This document shows, in pieces, positions 22,178 through 32,760 of a stretch of 64,000 nucleotides of DNA. The notes below the pieces were generated by a model. That model was not told where the DNA came from. It was given only the letters and a program-made list of their open reading frames with translations, and ran no database searches. Source of the stretch: Heligmosomoides polygyrus polygyrus (taxonomy: Eukaryota > Nematoda > Chromadorea > Rhabditida > Heligmosomidae); the NCBI GenBank assembly GCA_947396885.1, contig OX377205.1:29389899-29453898 (forward strand), in the 5' to 3' direction. Within the stretch, counting starts at the first letter, position 1. Every line of letters starts with the position of its first letter. A program made the translations under genes and the position numbers.

Positions 22178-25100
22178 ACAGTTGTGGCCGTAGTCTTTTC
22201 AAAAATGCTGAAAAAGCCGCATTTTCCCGGCTTTTTCGGCCTTTCGAAATAACTTCCTTCAAAGTTAACCAATTGTGAAAGCAAGCACATTTTTGAGTTC
22301 AGCAGTTCAAGCTCTATCAGAAAGCGTTAAAAGTTGCCAAAAATTTCAAAGTTCAAGCGAATTTTTTCAAAGGTTAGTTTTTCGTTCAAAATGGTGCTCC
22401 ATTGCGAAGGGCGGCTGCGGACGAGTTGCCGGTAGCAAGTCGTTGAATACGGTTGCATGCTCATAACTCCTTCAGTTTTAGGTTTTTTGAGAAACGGTTG
22501 GTACCGTTCGATTCGTCTCTTCGAGATCTACACAGCAATGTATGCAAGTTATCAGAACACCGAACATATTTGCAGTGGGTGGGCAAAAATGATTTTAATG
22601 GGCTCTTTGTGATTGGAGAAGCTTATTTTCGGAGACCTACATGTTCTCGGAATATCTCAAGCATGACGTGAAGTGCTCTGACATGCGAATCCCTCGAGAG
22701 TGCGCCGTGCATAATGCATACAGGATCGAACCTATCAATCGAGTGGGCGCGACAACTTGTAGAGTGCGCGTTTGGGGAGTTTATCAGAAATTCCTAGCCG
22801 CTATACCCAGGAATTGCTCTAAGACTGTCCAGCTAGTCTTTGGAGTGCGCTGTGCAATATGCATATAGGATGGAACCTATCAATCGAGAAGGGCGGGAGA
22901 GCTTGTAGAGTGAGCGTTTGGGGAGTTTTATCACAAATTTGCAGCCGACCTACTCAGGAATTGCTCTACTCTGTTCCGGCGAGACCTAGGAGTGCGCCGT
23001 GAACGATGTATATAGGATCGGACCTATCAATCGAGAGAGGGGGGACAGCTTATAGAGTGAGCGTTTGGGGAGTTTTATCACAAATTTGCAGCCGGCCTAC
23101 TCGGGAATTGCTGTACTCTGTTTCGGCGAGACCTAAGATTGCGCCGTGAACAATGTATATAGGATCGGACCTATCAATCGAGTGGGCGCAACAGCTCGCA
23201 AATTGCACGCGCGGGCATGTTCGGAACGCAATAACTCTGTCGAGATCAAATCGTTCCGGTTGCGGCTCGTGGGTTTCGTAGGCAGCAGAGAGGTTTAGTA
23301 GTATGCAGAAGTACAGCGTTGTAGCTTCTAAAACCGCGAAATTATTAGCGGTGTGAAAATGATGTGAGGCTTGTGAGGCCTAATTTTTTCCCGATTTCAA
23401 TCGATCACTGCGAGAAGACGCGATGAGCTAACAGCCCACAAGTGCGCAGGCGAGCAGAATACTGAAGGCTCTTTACGATGGCATGCTCATAACTTCCCTG
23501 CTGCCTAAGCTGCTTCGGCCCCATCTGACATTTTAGAGCGGTGGAGGGCAGCGGTGAAGTTTCCAGCGCTCTTTCTCGTCCAAATTTGAGTTTTCAGCAC
23601 TCGCAGCGGTAAGGTTCCGTTCAGTTCGAAAAGCTCTATCGAATGGTGCCAATCTCGTCATATTCTGAGAAAATAGATTTTTTGACAATTTCGCATCGAA
23701 GACGACACTCTAGGCTGCTGCAGAGGGGCGATGACGTCATCGAAAATCGGTTTTTCCGAACCGGCCCAAGTTTGGCCTTCTTTTAGTAGTGAAAGCCGTA
23801 ATTTGGGTAAGCAAGAGCAGGGAGAACATCGACCGTTATTGTGCTAAATTGCACTCGCGGGCGTGTTCTGAGCGCGATAACTCTGTAAATTGTGGACCTG
23901 TCGGGATGAAAGTTGTGGGTTTTTTAGGCATCAGAAACGTCTAGTAGCCTACTGAAACACTGTAATGCAGCTTATGCCTGGACAAAGTTACAGTGGTGCG
24001 AACATGCAGGTTGTCCTTGTGTGACACGATTTTTCCCGAATTCAGACGTAACCTGCGGGAAGACACGGCGAGCTAGCAGCCCACAACTGCGTATGCGAGC
24101 AGAACATTAAAGGTAGTTTACGATGACGTGCTCAGAACTCCTCAGGTGTCTAAACTACCTTAACCTCAGTTGCCAGTTTAAAGCGTCTGAAGATAGCGGT
24201 TAATGTTTCTTTCGCACTTACTGGCCTAGATTTGAGTGCTCGACACTAGCAATGGTCTTTTCTGTTCAGCATGAAAAGCGCTATCGAATGGTATCAATTT
24301 CGACTGATATTGGAAACATCGATTTTTTGACGGTTTCACATCGAGGACGAGGTCGCTTAAAGCCTCGGCAGAGGGATGATGACGTCATCGAAAAGTGATT
24401 TTTCCGAACCGGCCCAATTTTGGTGCCATTCCATAGAGCTTTTCGTGCTGAATTGAAAGGTGTTATTGAGTTTCGGAAAAACTGTGATCTGGGCGAGTAA
24501 GAGAGCAGGAAGCTTCAGCCGCTAAGCCCGCCACCCTAAAATGGCAGCTGGGACTAAGGCAATTTAATAAGCTAGGGAGTCATGAGCATGTCATCTGAAA
24601 GCACCTTTAGTGTTCTGCTAGCATGCGCATTTGTAGGCCGTTAGCTTTCCGCGTCTTCCCGCAGTGGTCGACTGAAATTGGAAAAAATCGTGTCACACAA
24701 AGCTAACCTGCATTTTCGCAGCGCAGTAACTTTGTACAATCATAAGCTCCATTACTGCGTTTTAGCAAGCTACTAGAACTTTATGCTGGCCTACAAAACC
24801 CACAAGCTGCAACCGGAAAGGTTCACAATTTACAGAGTTATCGCGCTTAGAACACGCCCGCGTGTCAAATTTAGAACAATAACGGCCGATGTTCTCCCCT
24901 CTCTTACTGGCCCAGATTACGGTTCTCGCTACTCTTAGCCGAACCATACAATTCAACATGAAGAGCTCTGTCGAATGGTACCAACTTGGGCCGGTTCGTA
25001 AAAATCAATTTTTGATGACGTCATCGCCCCTCTGCCGCGGCTTTAAGCGGCCTCGTCCTCGATGCGAAATTGTCAAAAAAATCTATTTTCTCAGAACAGG

Positions 25101-26268
25101 ACGAGATTGGCACCATTCGATAGAGCTTTTCGAACTGAACGGAACCTTACCGCTGCGAGTGCTGAAAACTCAAATTTGGACGAGAAAGAGCGCTGGAAAC
25201 TTCACCGCTGCCCTCCACCGCTCTAAAATGTCAGATGGGGCCGAAGCAGCTTAGGCAGCAGGGGAGCTATGAGCATGCCATCGTAAAGAGCCTTCAGTAT
25301 TCTGCTCGCCTGCGCACTTGTGGGCTGTTAGCTCATCGCGTCTTCTCAGTGATCGATTGAAATCGGGAAAAAATTAGGCCTCACAAGCCTCACATCATTT
25401 TCACACCGCTAATAATTTCGCGGTTTTAGAAGCTACAACGCTGTACTTTTGCATACTACTAAACCTCTCTGCTGCCTACAAAACCCACGAGCTGCAGCTG
25501 GAACGATTTGATCTCGACAGAGTTATTGCGTTCCGAACATGCCCGCGCGTGCAATTTGCGAGCTGTTGCGCCCACTCGATTGATAGGTCCGATCCTATAT
25601 ACATTGTTCACGGCGCAATCTTAGGTCTCGCCGAAACAGAGTACAGCAATTCCCGAGTAGGCCGGCTGCAAATTTGTGATAAAACTCCCCAAACGCTCAC
25701 TCTATAAGCTGTCCCCCCCACCTCGATTGATAGGTTTGATCCCATATGCTTTGTGCACGGCGCACTTTCGAAGGATTCCTGGTCTGACAAAACACTTTAC
25801 GCCATGCTTGATATATTCCAAGAACATGCAAGTCCTGAAAAATAAGCTTCTCCAATCGCAAAAGGTCTGCCCCAGTCATTTTTGACCAACCACTGCGAAA
25901 ACGCGGAGGTCTGGCGAAGTTGTACAAATGATTGTGTAGATCTCGAAGAGACGAATCGAACGGTACCCACCGCCTCCCATAAAACCTCAAACTGGAGGAG
26001 TTATGAGCACGCAACGGTTTTCGACGGCTTGCGACCGACAACTCGTCCGCGACCGCCCTTCGCAGTGGAGCGCAAGTTTTCAATTTCGGCCATTTCCATA
26101 GCTTCATATAAACAATGTATACCGTACGATAGAGCTCGAGCTCCTGAGCTCAAATGTATCGTTTGTTTTTGAAATTAATGAATTTTAGGCGAGTTATATC
26201 AAAAAGACGCAAAAGCCGGGAAAACGCGGCTTTTTCGGGATTTGATCAAAAGATACGGCCATAACTGT
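22178..26268. repeat. 4.1-kb inverted repeat with nested tandem units
   Basis: Outer ends CAGTTGTGGCCGTA (22178) and its counterpart TACGGCCATAACTG (26254-26267) open arms that match, inverted, up to a centre near 24350. Each arm contains two direct units of about 640 bp, recognisable by ATGACGTCAT (23731, 24379, 25016) and by GCGGGC(A/G)TGTTC. The left arm additionally has four tandem copies of a 147-bp unit; the right arm has two. No transposase or other long coding frame. I do not recognise a named family; size and structure suggest a foldback transposon. Confidence 0.8.
22690..23195. repeat. 147-bp tandem array inside the 4.1-kb inverted repeat
   Basis: CCTATCAATCGAG recurs at 22731, 22876, 23023 and 23170, spacings 145, 147 and 147. 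Units share GCGTTTGGGGAGTTT, CAGGAATTGCT and GTGCGCCGTG. The inverted arm near 25570-25760 has only two units, also about 147 apart. Confidence 0.9.
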
Positions 26269-26269
26269 A

Positions 26270-26920
26270 CATATCTTACTATGATGGTGCAGCGAACTGA
26301 TCCACGAGAGGGCCTTCTCCAACAAATTCCTAGCCGGGGCAGACCTCACTACCCGTGTTTATTCCACTTTCTATTATTAATAGTAGTGCTCCCTTCCGAG
26401 TAGGATAGATCCCTGAATATTTATTTGAAAGCTTGCCTGCCGCTCAATTTCAGCTGTGGTATACGTTGACATAAACACTTCCCCCGTACAGTGTTTTTAA
26501 GTGATTGTCAACTTCTATGAAATGTCTGTAACTGAAGAATCTGGCTTTCTCTATGAAATACTTCAAAAATCTATAACTCACCCCTTAATGTATCTTATTA
26601 GATTGTTCAACGCACATTACCCAACACGGTTGCATCTCTTACCTTGGTTCAGGTAGAACCTGTTGGACGATACCATGCTCTATAGTTTGCGGGAATTTTC
26701 TTGCTTGGTGGCATCTACATGGCACTTATAAGGGCTCACCAAAGAATAGAAAATGTTACTTGCCCTTGCCATTCCCTTGTCAGTTTCGATCGCTTCATTT
26801 GAAGGATCACATGATAGAAGGACATCCATTGAATGGATATTCTGCCATTCCCGTTGGACTGCTATTGAGCGCAGATAGTTTAGCCTATTAAATCTGGCAT
26901 CGAATGCGATTTTGATAACA
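26270..26920. other. No gene recognised
   Basis: AT-rich single-copy-looking sequence between the 4.1-kb inverted repeat and a double hairpin. No coding motif seen. Confidence 0.4.
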
Positions 26921-26973
26921 CAAGTGCTCCGACACGCCTAACGGCGTGTCTCGCACTTGCGCGCTTCGCGCGA
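26921..26973. repeat. Double GC-rich hairpin
   Basis: CAAGTGCTCCGACACGCC pairs across TAAC with GGCGTGTCTCGCACTTG. This is followed at once by the self-complementary GCGCGCTTCGCGCG. Same design as 20089-20145. Confidence 0.8.
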
Positions 26974-28024
26974 CTTTGTAGCATCACTGACATATGGAAG
27001 GTAGTTTTTGTAAAACATAAAATTCGCTAACATCTAGGACTTGGTGCGAACGTTATCGGCATCAAACCCTTCACTACTTCGGTACCTTCATCATAGACAT
27101 TCTTAACTTACCGGCCAGTAATGTCATTGGTTTGTGCTGCGCAGTACTTCTGTCTCTCAGGTTGTTCCTCCGCAATCGTTCTTATGCTCAACAACAAGCG
27201 TTTCAAGCTATCGTTGACATGTCTTCCGAAGCCAGGTTCCCTTCTCTCGATTCTTCTTACTGGATCTAATTGCTGGTCTTTAGTGGTGTTGCCCTTCTCC
27301 ACCACCCCCCTAGTGGTCCTCCCATGCTCACGGCACGGTCGGTGACACGTATTCAGAATCAGGATGCTTGCTGCCCGAGGGGACCCGTTTTCTGGATCAA
27401 GAAGCTCAGAAGCGCGCACAGTCGCCGCTGTGTCGAGCATGAAGAGGCTATGCATATGGCAGATTCCTTGTTCTCCGTATGAATTCCCTTACGGTTCCCT
27501 TCTTGTTGATTCCCCGTCTTGGTCCCGCCTCCAGGTCCTTTGTTCCAGATAAATTCCTTCCTTCCTCCCTCTCGGGATACTCCTTCACAACGACGGCGAG
27601 GGAACGCCCATTCTGTGACATCGGTGTCACATCCTTTAAATCCGGTCTCTCTTAATAGTAATGGACCCCCTTGCTGAACCTTCTTACTGTCCCCTCTCCC
27701 CTGATTGGTAACTCCCTAATGATCCTTACACATTGCCTGAACTCTTCTTGATGCCACCTCTTGGCCTACTTCCTTGTTCCGCGCATCGACCATCCCGATG
27801 CTCCTCCTGGTCGCAGCCTCCTGATCACTGTCGGTTCCCCACCCTCAAACCCTTCTACCCTTACCCTTTTGGTAGTCTTCTCATGCTAATGGCACGAAGT
27901 CGGCTCCTGAATCTGGACTCTCAGAAATGCGCGCAGGTGTTGTTGTGTTAAGCAGTAAAGGGCTGTGTTTCCTCTGCTGCAGCAACATCCCACGCTCAAT
28001 GGCAAATTTTGCCCTCGTTTTAGA

Positions 28025-28380
28025 TGATAAGGCGTACCTCATTCAGCTTAGATCATCGATCGCCCTCGCTGTGGATAATGCGGCGTATCTCACTTCGGTT
28101 AGATCACTTGACCGCTCTCGCGGTTGATGATGCGGCGTACCTCACTTCGGTTAGATCACTCGGCCGCTCTCGCTGTGGATGATGCGGCGTACCGCACTTA
28201 GGTTAGATCACTCCAGGGGCAAACTCTTTTATATATAGGTGGTGATAGGTGGTGATGGTGATGGTGATAGGTGGTGATATCTCACATAGGTTAGATCATT
28301 CGACGACCCTCACTGTGGTTGATGCGGCGTACCATAGTTCGGTTAGATCACTCCACGGACAAACTCTTTTATATATAGGT
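28025..28380. repeat. 51/52-bp tandem repeat with TTTTATATATAG ends
   Basis: GGCGTAC/T recurs at 28031, 28082, 28134 and 28186 (spacings 51-52). Each unit contains CTCACTTCGGTTAGATCACT and CGCTCTCGCTGTGGATGATG. The array closes with ACTCTTTTATATATAGGTGG near 28217; a further unit closes the same way near 28364. The same closing sequence follows the minisatellite at 21177. Confidence 0.85.
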
Positions 28381-28434
28381 GGTGATTCCGCATGAACACG
28401 TACATTGAAGCTTGACGGGAGTGATAGCAGCAGT

Positions 28435-28457
28435 GATAAGGGCATCGGTTTAAATAT
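28435..28457 (+). promoter_or_regulatory. Possible GATA and TATA elements of the SSP gene at 28506
   Basis: GATAAG at 28435-28440 is followed by TTTAAATAT at 28449-28457, about 50 bases before the ATG. In C. elegans, MSP-type sperm genes are driven by GATA sites close to the TATA region. The paralogue at 59023 has the same arrangement. Confidence 0.45.
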
Positions 28458-28505
28458 CATGGATTCGGTTAGGTTCCTCATTTCACTTCTTGCTGTTCGT
28501 TTCCA

Positions 28506-28901
28506 ATGTCGCTCACTGCTGATCCACCGACCGGGGCTGTGCCTGCTGCCGGTGGAACGTTAACTCACAATCTTGTAAACGCCGGAGCAGAGAAGCTGAT
28601 CTTTAAAGTAAAAAGCTCGAACAATACAGAGTACCGAGTGAAGCCCGTGTACGGATTTGTAGAGCCGAACGCATCAACACCACTGGAAGTTACGAGACTG
28701 GTAAGTACTACTTGCGCTTTTCTCAAGCAGGTTCCAGGCTAGAAAAAGAAAATGGAGCAGTCTTTGTAGGCTGGACCACCGAAGGAAGACAAGTTGGTCA
28801 TTCAGTTCGCTCCAGCACCTGCCGACGCTACGGATGCCACCGCCGCGTTCGCGTCTGTGACTCCGGCCGGAAGCGTGACGATCCCACTGTCTGCCACATA
28901 A
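28506..28901 (+). CDS. Sperm-specific MSP-domain protein (SSP class), two exons
   Basis: A small MSP-domain protein of the nematode sperm-specific family; such proteins are cytosolic in spermatocytes and sperm, related to the major sperm protein that drives crawling. Exons 28506-28700 and 28770-28901 encode 108 residues, the usual size for the class. Start MSLTADPPTG; the beta-sandwich core includes KLIFKVKSSNN, YRVKPVYGFV and PLEVTRL at the end of exon 1. Exon 2 gives AGPPKEDKLVIQFAPAPADA and ends VTIPLSAT. The junction is phase 0, donor GTAAGT, acceptor TTTGTAG. An upstream ATG at 28459 is out of frame and rejected. The paralogue at 52988-59023 has identical exon lengths and phase. AATGAA at 28910 may be the poly(A) signal. 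Which numbered ssp gene it matches cannot be told. Confidence 0.93.
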
Positions 28902-29391
28902 AGAGAACGCGAATGAAAAATTTCTGCAATTTCTCAATGCCGATAAACGCGTGTGGCGCAGGGTGTTCCGTACAGTCTATAATCTCTGCTCAGACCAATG
29001 AGACTTACCATTAGAGAACTGCTACCAGCTTGGAGCACACAATAAGGAAAGTGTGTCGGTTCAATCCCAATGGGGCCACTCCAAACTCAAATCCAAACAT
29101 TACATAGAGATGAATACTTGCCACATAACATGCTTACCTGAACCCTTACTGTGGCTATTGCAGTCTTCTTTCTGAAATAAAGAAAAAATTTAGACGAAAA
29201 AACGTCAGACGAAAAGACAAAAAAAGGCGGTCACCGTGGCGATACGTACAGGGATAGCCGTACAGTGGCCGTGGGTTGATACGTGGAGTTCGCAGGCGTG
29301 GGTCGATACGTCGAGCCCACAGACATCCCCGTACGCATCGCCACGATGAACCTGTCGACACGCACACATGCGCTCCGGCCCGAGGCCGCCG

Positions 29392-29518
29392 TGACCGAGT
29401 CGCTCCAGCGACTGATTGCGGCCATAGTTTTGCGAGGGTAGCCTCGCAGTTCGTAACTACCCGCGCAAGACAGTAGCCGCGACCAGTCGCTGGAGCGACT
29501 CGGAGGTATGCCAGATGC
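29392..29518. repeat. Palindromic MITE, CATCTGGCATACCTCCGA family, copy 1
   Basis: CGAGTCGCTCCAGCGACTG near 29395 and CAGTCGCTGGAGCGACTCGG near 29483 are inverted. The right end GGAGGTATGCCAGATGCC is shared with the complete copy at 59284-59419; the outer left end here has diverged or is missing. Just upstream, 29235-29345 holds another short inverted pair (CGTGGCGATACGTAC and GTACGCATCGCCACG). Confidence 0.75.
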
Positions 29519-29831
29519 CTTAGTCGAAGGAGAACACTGCTGGAAAACGGAAAAAAAACACGAACAGAGTGGTCACTCCCGGCTAGGAAATTGCGAAGAA
29601 AGAACCTCTCGTGTCTGCGCACATGTTTGCTCGCAAACTACGTGACGTAGTTCTGGACTGATGTAAGGAAGCAGCATACTCTGATTCTACATTAAAACTG
29701 TAAGCCGGCAGTAAGCTCGAGATATTGGCTATAAGAACTATACAGAGCGAAAATATGATCAGGAAGGCACCTTGTAGGGCAGACCTACAGAGCGAATTGT
29801 GTACGAAATTAAAAATTTTATGCAGCACCTG

Positions 29832-30560
29832 ACAAGGAGAGCCTCCAGAGTGGCGGTGAGCTTTTGCGATGCAATTTTTACAGGATGGAGGGTCCCGTGT
29901 GGGTAGTCCGAAACCATAGTTACTTTTTTCGAAATGCTCTTCTGTGGTCGAAAAAAAGCGTGTGGACGCGTGAGCGCAAAGTTTATGGCGCCCTGCTGCC
30001 ACCCAGCCCGGTGTGTCGGTTGGCGTAGTGGTAGCAGAGTCGCCTCTCGGGCGCAAGGAGCGGGTTTAAAGGTTCGGTCCCCGGTGTCGCCCACGTTCTT
30101 GCACACATGGGGTAGTTATTATTATGAGCTTGCGTGATCACAGGAGTCAATTTGTACACGTTTAATGCTTTTAGTGTTTAAACCTAGTCTTTTTGTGCCT
30201 TCACTTGAGTTACCTCTCAATGGAGCGGACTTGCACTATATCATTCTATTGGTTCGCTAACATAAATTTTTTTTCTTGCCAGATGAAGTCACTGTGTTCA
30301 TTGCTGACAGTGATAATCAACAATTATGATATAGAACTATGAAACATTTAAAACATATTCGCTTAAATACTAAAAGCATTAATCGTGTACAAATTGACTC
30401 CTGTGGTCACGCAAGCCCATAATAAAAACGATCCAATGTGTGCAAAAACACCGGCAATATCGGCGACCGAACCATCAAACCCGCTTCGTGAGCCCGAGAG
30501 GCGACCTCTCTGCCGCTACGCCGACCGACCACATCTGGGTGGGTGGCAACAGGGTGCTAG
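29832..30560. mobile_element. Foldback element with tRNA-like arms, copy B
   Basis: The left arm starts ACAAGGAGAGCCTCCAGAGT and continues GGCGGTGAGCTTTTGCGATG, then a tRNA-like segment at about 30014-30085 (A-box-like TGGCGTAGTGGTAG, B-box-like GGTTCGGTCCCC). The inverted second arm begins near 30310 and runs GTGTACAAATTGACTCCTGT to about 30560, where it stops short of the outer end, so the right arm is truncated. No coding capacity. Confidence 0.7.
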
Positions 30561-30599
30561 AAACTTCTCTGAGAGTTTTGCCGACCGACTCCAGCACGA

Positions 30600-30965
30600 G
30601 CACAGGTGAACCCTCGCAACACCGGACGACGTCCCGAAAACGGGGGGACGAGCACAGAACACTTGAGGTCGTCGTCGCGACATCCTCGCGAAGACTCCCT
30701 CTTGTGCACCGCTTGTCCTGCAGTCATCCTGTGGACGTCGGCAGCACAAGGAGTAAAGAAGAGCCGAAGTTCAGGCGAAGACCTGCACCCCTTCAGCGGT
30801 TGTCCCTCCACTAGAGTGGGACGACGTCAGCACGAAGATGAAAATTGCCGATGTTCTGACGGAGACTTCCACACCTGCGACTGTCCCTCCAGGACAGCTT
30901 CAGCTCGAAGGTAAAAGAGAGCCGACGTGCTGACCAGGATCACCGCACCTCCTGCGGTTCAGCTT
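30600..30965. repeat. Minisatellite, about 82-bp units
   Basis: Roughly four degenerate units share GTCCCTCCA, GACGACGTCAGCACGAAG, AGCCGACGTTCTGA-type and CTGCACCCCTTCAGCGG-type blocks. GC-rich, no stable reading frame across units. Confidence 0.65.
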
Positions 30966-31404
30966 CAGCTAATAATGAATGGTAGTGATAGATAATCCTT
31001 ACTTTACTTTGATACTTTGATGGTCCTTTATCGGCTGGAGGTCTTCTCGGCGGGGACCACAACTCCTCCAGAATTTGGCAACTACACATGCATCGCATCG
31101 TGCGCGCGACGCGGAATAGTCCAAAGAGTGCTAAAAGGTGGTGTAGATGTGGAGTATCTGGCACATCCTTAAAACGATGTGATTCCTAGAGACATTTGTC
31201 CTTTTCTGCACTGATCGACTGGTTTTTTCTAGGTCGTAAATTATACTAGAAGGAATTTTGATGAAAACCCCACAAATATGAAGAAATGAGCAAGGCAGTG
31301 TTCAGGATTTTAAAACGCGCTGTGAGCAATTAGACAGTTTAGTCTAATTATAGCATCGAGAACTCTGAGAAGGCACCGACCTGGTACTGCAAGCGTATCT
31401 CGAC

Positions 31405-31860
31405 TGACAGTGTCAAAAACAAAAGACGATTTTTTAAAAAGTTGTCTGTCGCGACTCGACCGTCGCAAGCACCGGCAAGGAGGCGGGGCCTCCGGCAAGG
31501 AGGTGGTACCACCGGCAAGGGGGCGTGGCAAGGGTATAAATAGCCGCCACGTCCCGTCGGGGCCCGGCCGGCTCTGCCCGCTCCAGGGGCAGCCGGGCCG
31601 GTCAGCCACCCCGGCACAGCCAGTCTACGGCTGCCGGGACAGTCGCACGTCTCGCCCAGTCCGCTCGTAGGACTGTCGAGACTACAATCAATAGCGACTC
31701 CGCCAATACAACAAGTCCACAAGTGTACAATGAGCCTAGCACCGCAGAGGCAGCAGAACGTAGGAAGAAACAGGTCCAACCACAAGTGTCTTCATTCCCA
31801 CTTATATTGGACGCATGTCGCCATGCCGTTCGTAATCGATAATAAATCTTACACCACACA
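31405..31860 (+). repeat. Possible solo LTR or promoter-bearing repeat
   Basis: A GC-rich segment holds, in order on +, three GC-box-like 20-mers, a TATA box (31535-31543), a GC-rich leader and an AATAAA at about 31841 followed by CACCACACAACC. The order promoter, leader, poly(A) signal within about 450 bases is how an LTR is built, but I see no second copy in the window, no target duplication and no primer-binding site. A true cellular promoter with a short first exon (ATG at 31730) is the alternative. Confidence 0.35.
31471..31543 (+). promoter_or_regulatory. Three 20-bp GC-box repeats plus TATA box
   Basis: CCGGCAAGG recurs at exactly 31472, 31492 and 31512, each followed by a G-rich GC-box-like tail (AGGCGGGGCC, AGGTGGTACC, GGGCGTGGCA). 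TATAAATAG follows at 31535-31543, so initiation would be expected near 31565. Confidence 0.6.
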
Positions 31861-31985
31861 ACCTCTACCATTTCCTTCCAGACTCTGCCGTAATATTAGA
31901 ACAACCGAAGGCATAGCCCAGCCAAACACACGGCAAGAGTCCGGTCATTGTCCTTATATTCAACTAAGTAATCACAAGCTTACCA

Positions 31986-32039
31986 CATTTTGTTGTTCGT
32001 TATCTGGCGAAAAAGCTCCGGATAACGAACAACAAAATG
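31986..32039. repeat. Perfect 19-bp hairpin
   Basis: CATTTTGTTGTTCGTTATC is followed after 16 bases by its exact complement GATAACGAACAACAAAATG. It lies inside the short + open frame ending near 32044. No other copy seen. Confidence 0.85.
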
Positions 32040-32089
32040 GATAGACCAAAACCCAACGGAAACCACATAACGTATAACAGATAACGGTT

Positions 32090-32760
32090 AATCCGCTCAT
32101 CCCTGACCGGTAACCTTCAAGTCCATAAGTAACATATCAGACCAGCGCTACTCCAGGCGCCCTCTAGGCCGCTTTCCTATTACTTCATAGTTAAGGCCTA
32201 TCTTGTGGCCGCTGTCTTCTTTTCCAAAACTTCGCCGTACTATTATATTACGTAAGCGAGCTTCGCTCATCTTGTCAGCTATATGCGCGACACTGAACTT
32301 CTGCCGAATGACATCGTTTCGGATGTCAAGCGCATGACTCCAGCCGTCCAGCGCAGTATCTTCATCTCCATGATGCTGAGGCTCGTTTCAAATTCCTTGG
32401 TTACAGGCCAACACTTCGCGCCGTACATTGCTATTGGCGGACGACTGCTCTGTAGATCTTCGACTTAAAGCGCTCTGGTATCTTGTCGCAGAGCACGCTA
32501 GTCAACGAGCGCTACTTGGACAAAACGTCACTCACGCGTGGATTCACTTCGACCATCAGTTTGCCGTCAGACGCGACTGCTGACCCTAGATACTTAAAGA
32601 CCGCAGTGCGTGGAAGCTCAATGCCCTTGATCTTGATGGAGCCAGAGTAGGTAACGTTGGGCGTTAGATATTCGGTCTTCTTCACGTTCAGTTTGAGTCC
32701 TTCCGAAAGGAGCCTCAAGGAAAATGTGCTCGCGACTACATTGCCAAAGGTAGCAAGAAA
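32090..32760 (-). pseudogene. RTE-like retrotransposon, 3' part of the polyprotein, degenerate
   Basis: Minus-strand translation: GLKLNVKKTEYLTPN, GIELPRTAVFKYLGSAVASD, then in shifted frames KSKIYRAVVR, a WPVTKE-like stretch, and GKRPRG followed by RWSDMLLMDLK. The order matches the region after the reverse transcriptase active site in the RTE copy at 49.9-52.9 kb (IELPRTSVFKYIGSAIASDG there). Several stops and frameshifts; the catalytic core is absent. Confidence 0.8.

Noticed and set aside
28025..28200. CRISPR-like array
   Set aside because: Units are 51-52 bases and repeat along their whole length without unique spacers; a minisatellite in a eukaryote.
29155..29622. 155-codon minus-strand frame as a gene
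   Set aside because: It runs through a palindromic MITE and another inverted repeat and shows no domain.
30014..30085. Possible tRNA gene
   Set aside because: A- and B-box-like words are present, but acceptor ends do not pair and the segment lies inside a repeated foldback arm; treated as tRNA-derived repeat.
31730..32044. 104-codon + frame after the TATA box
   Set aside because: It runs through an AATAAA signal and a perfect hairpin and has no motif; kept only as part of the LTR-like segment.
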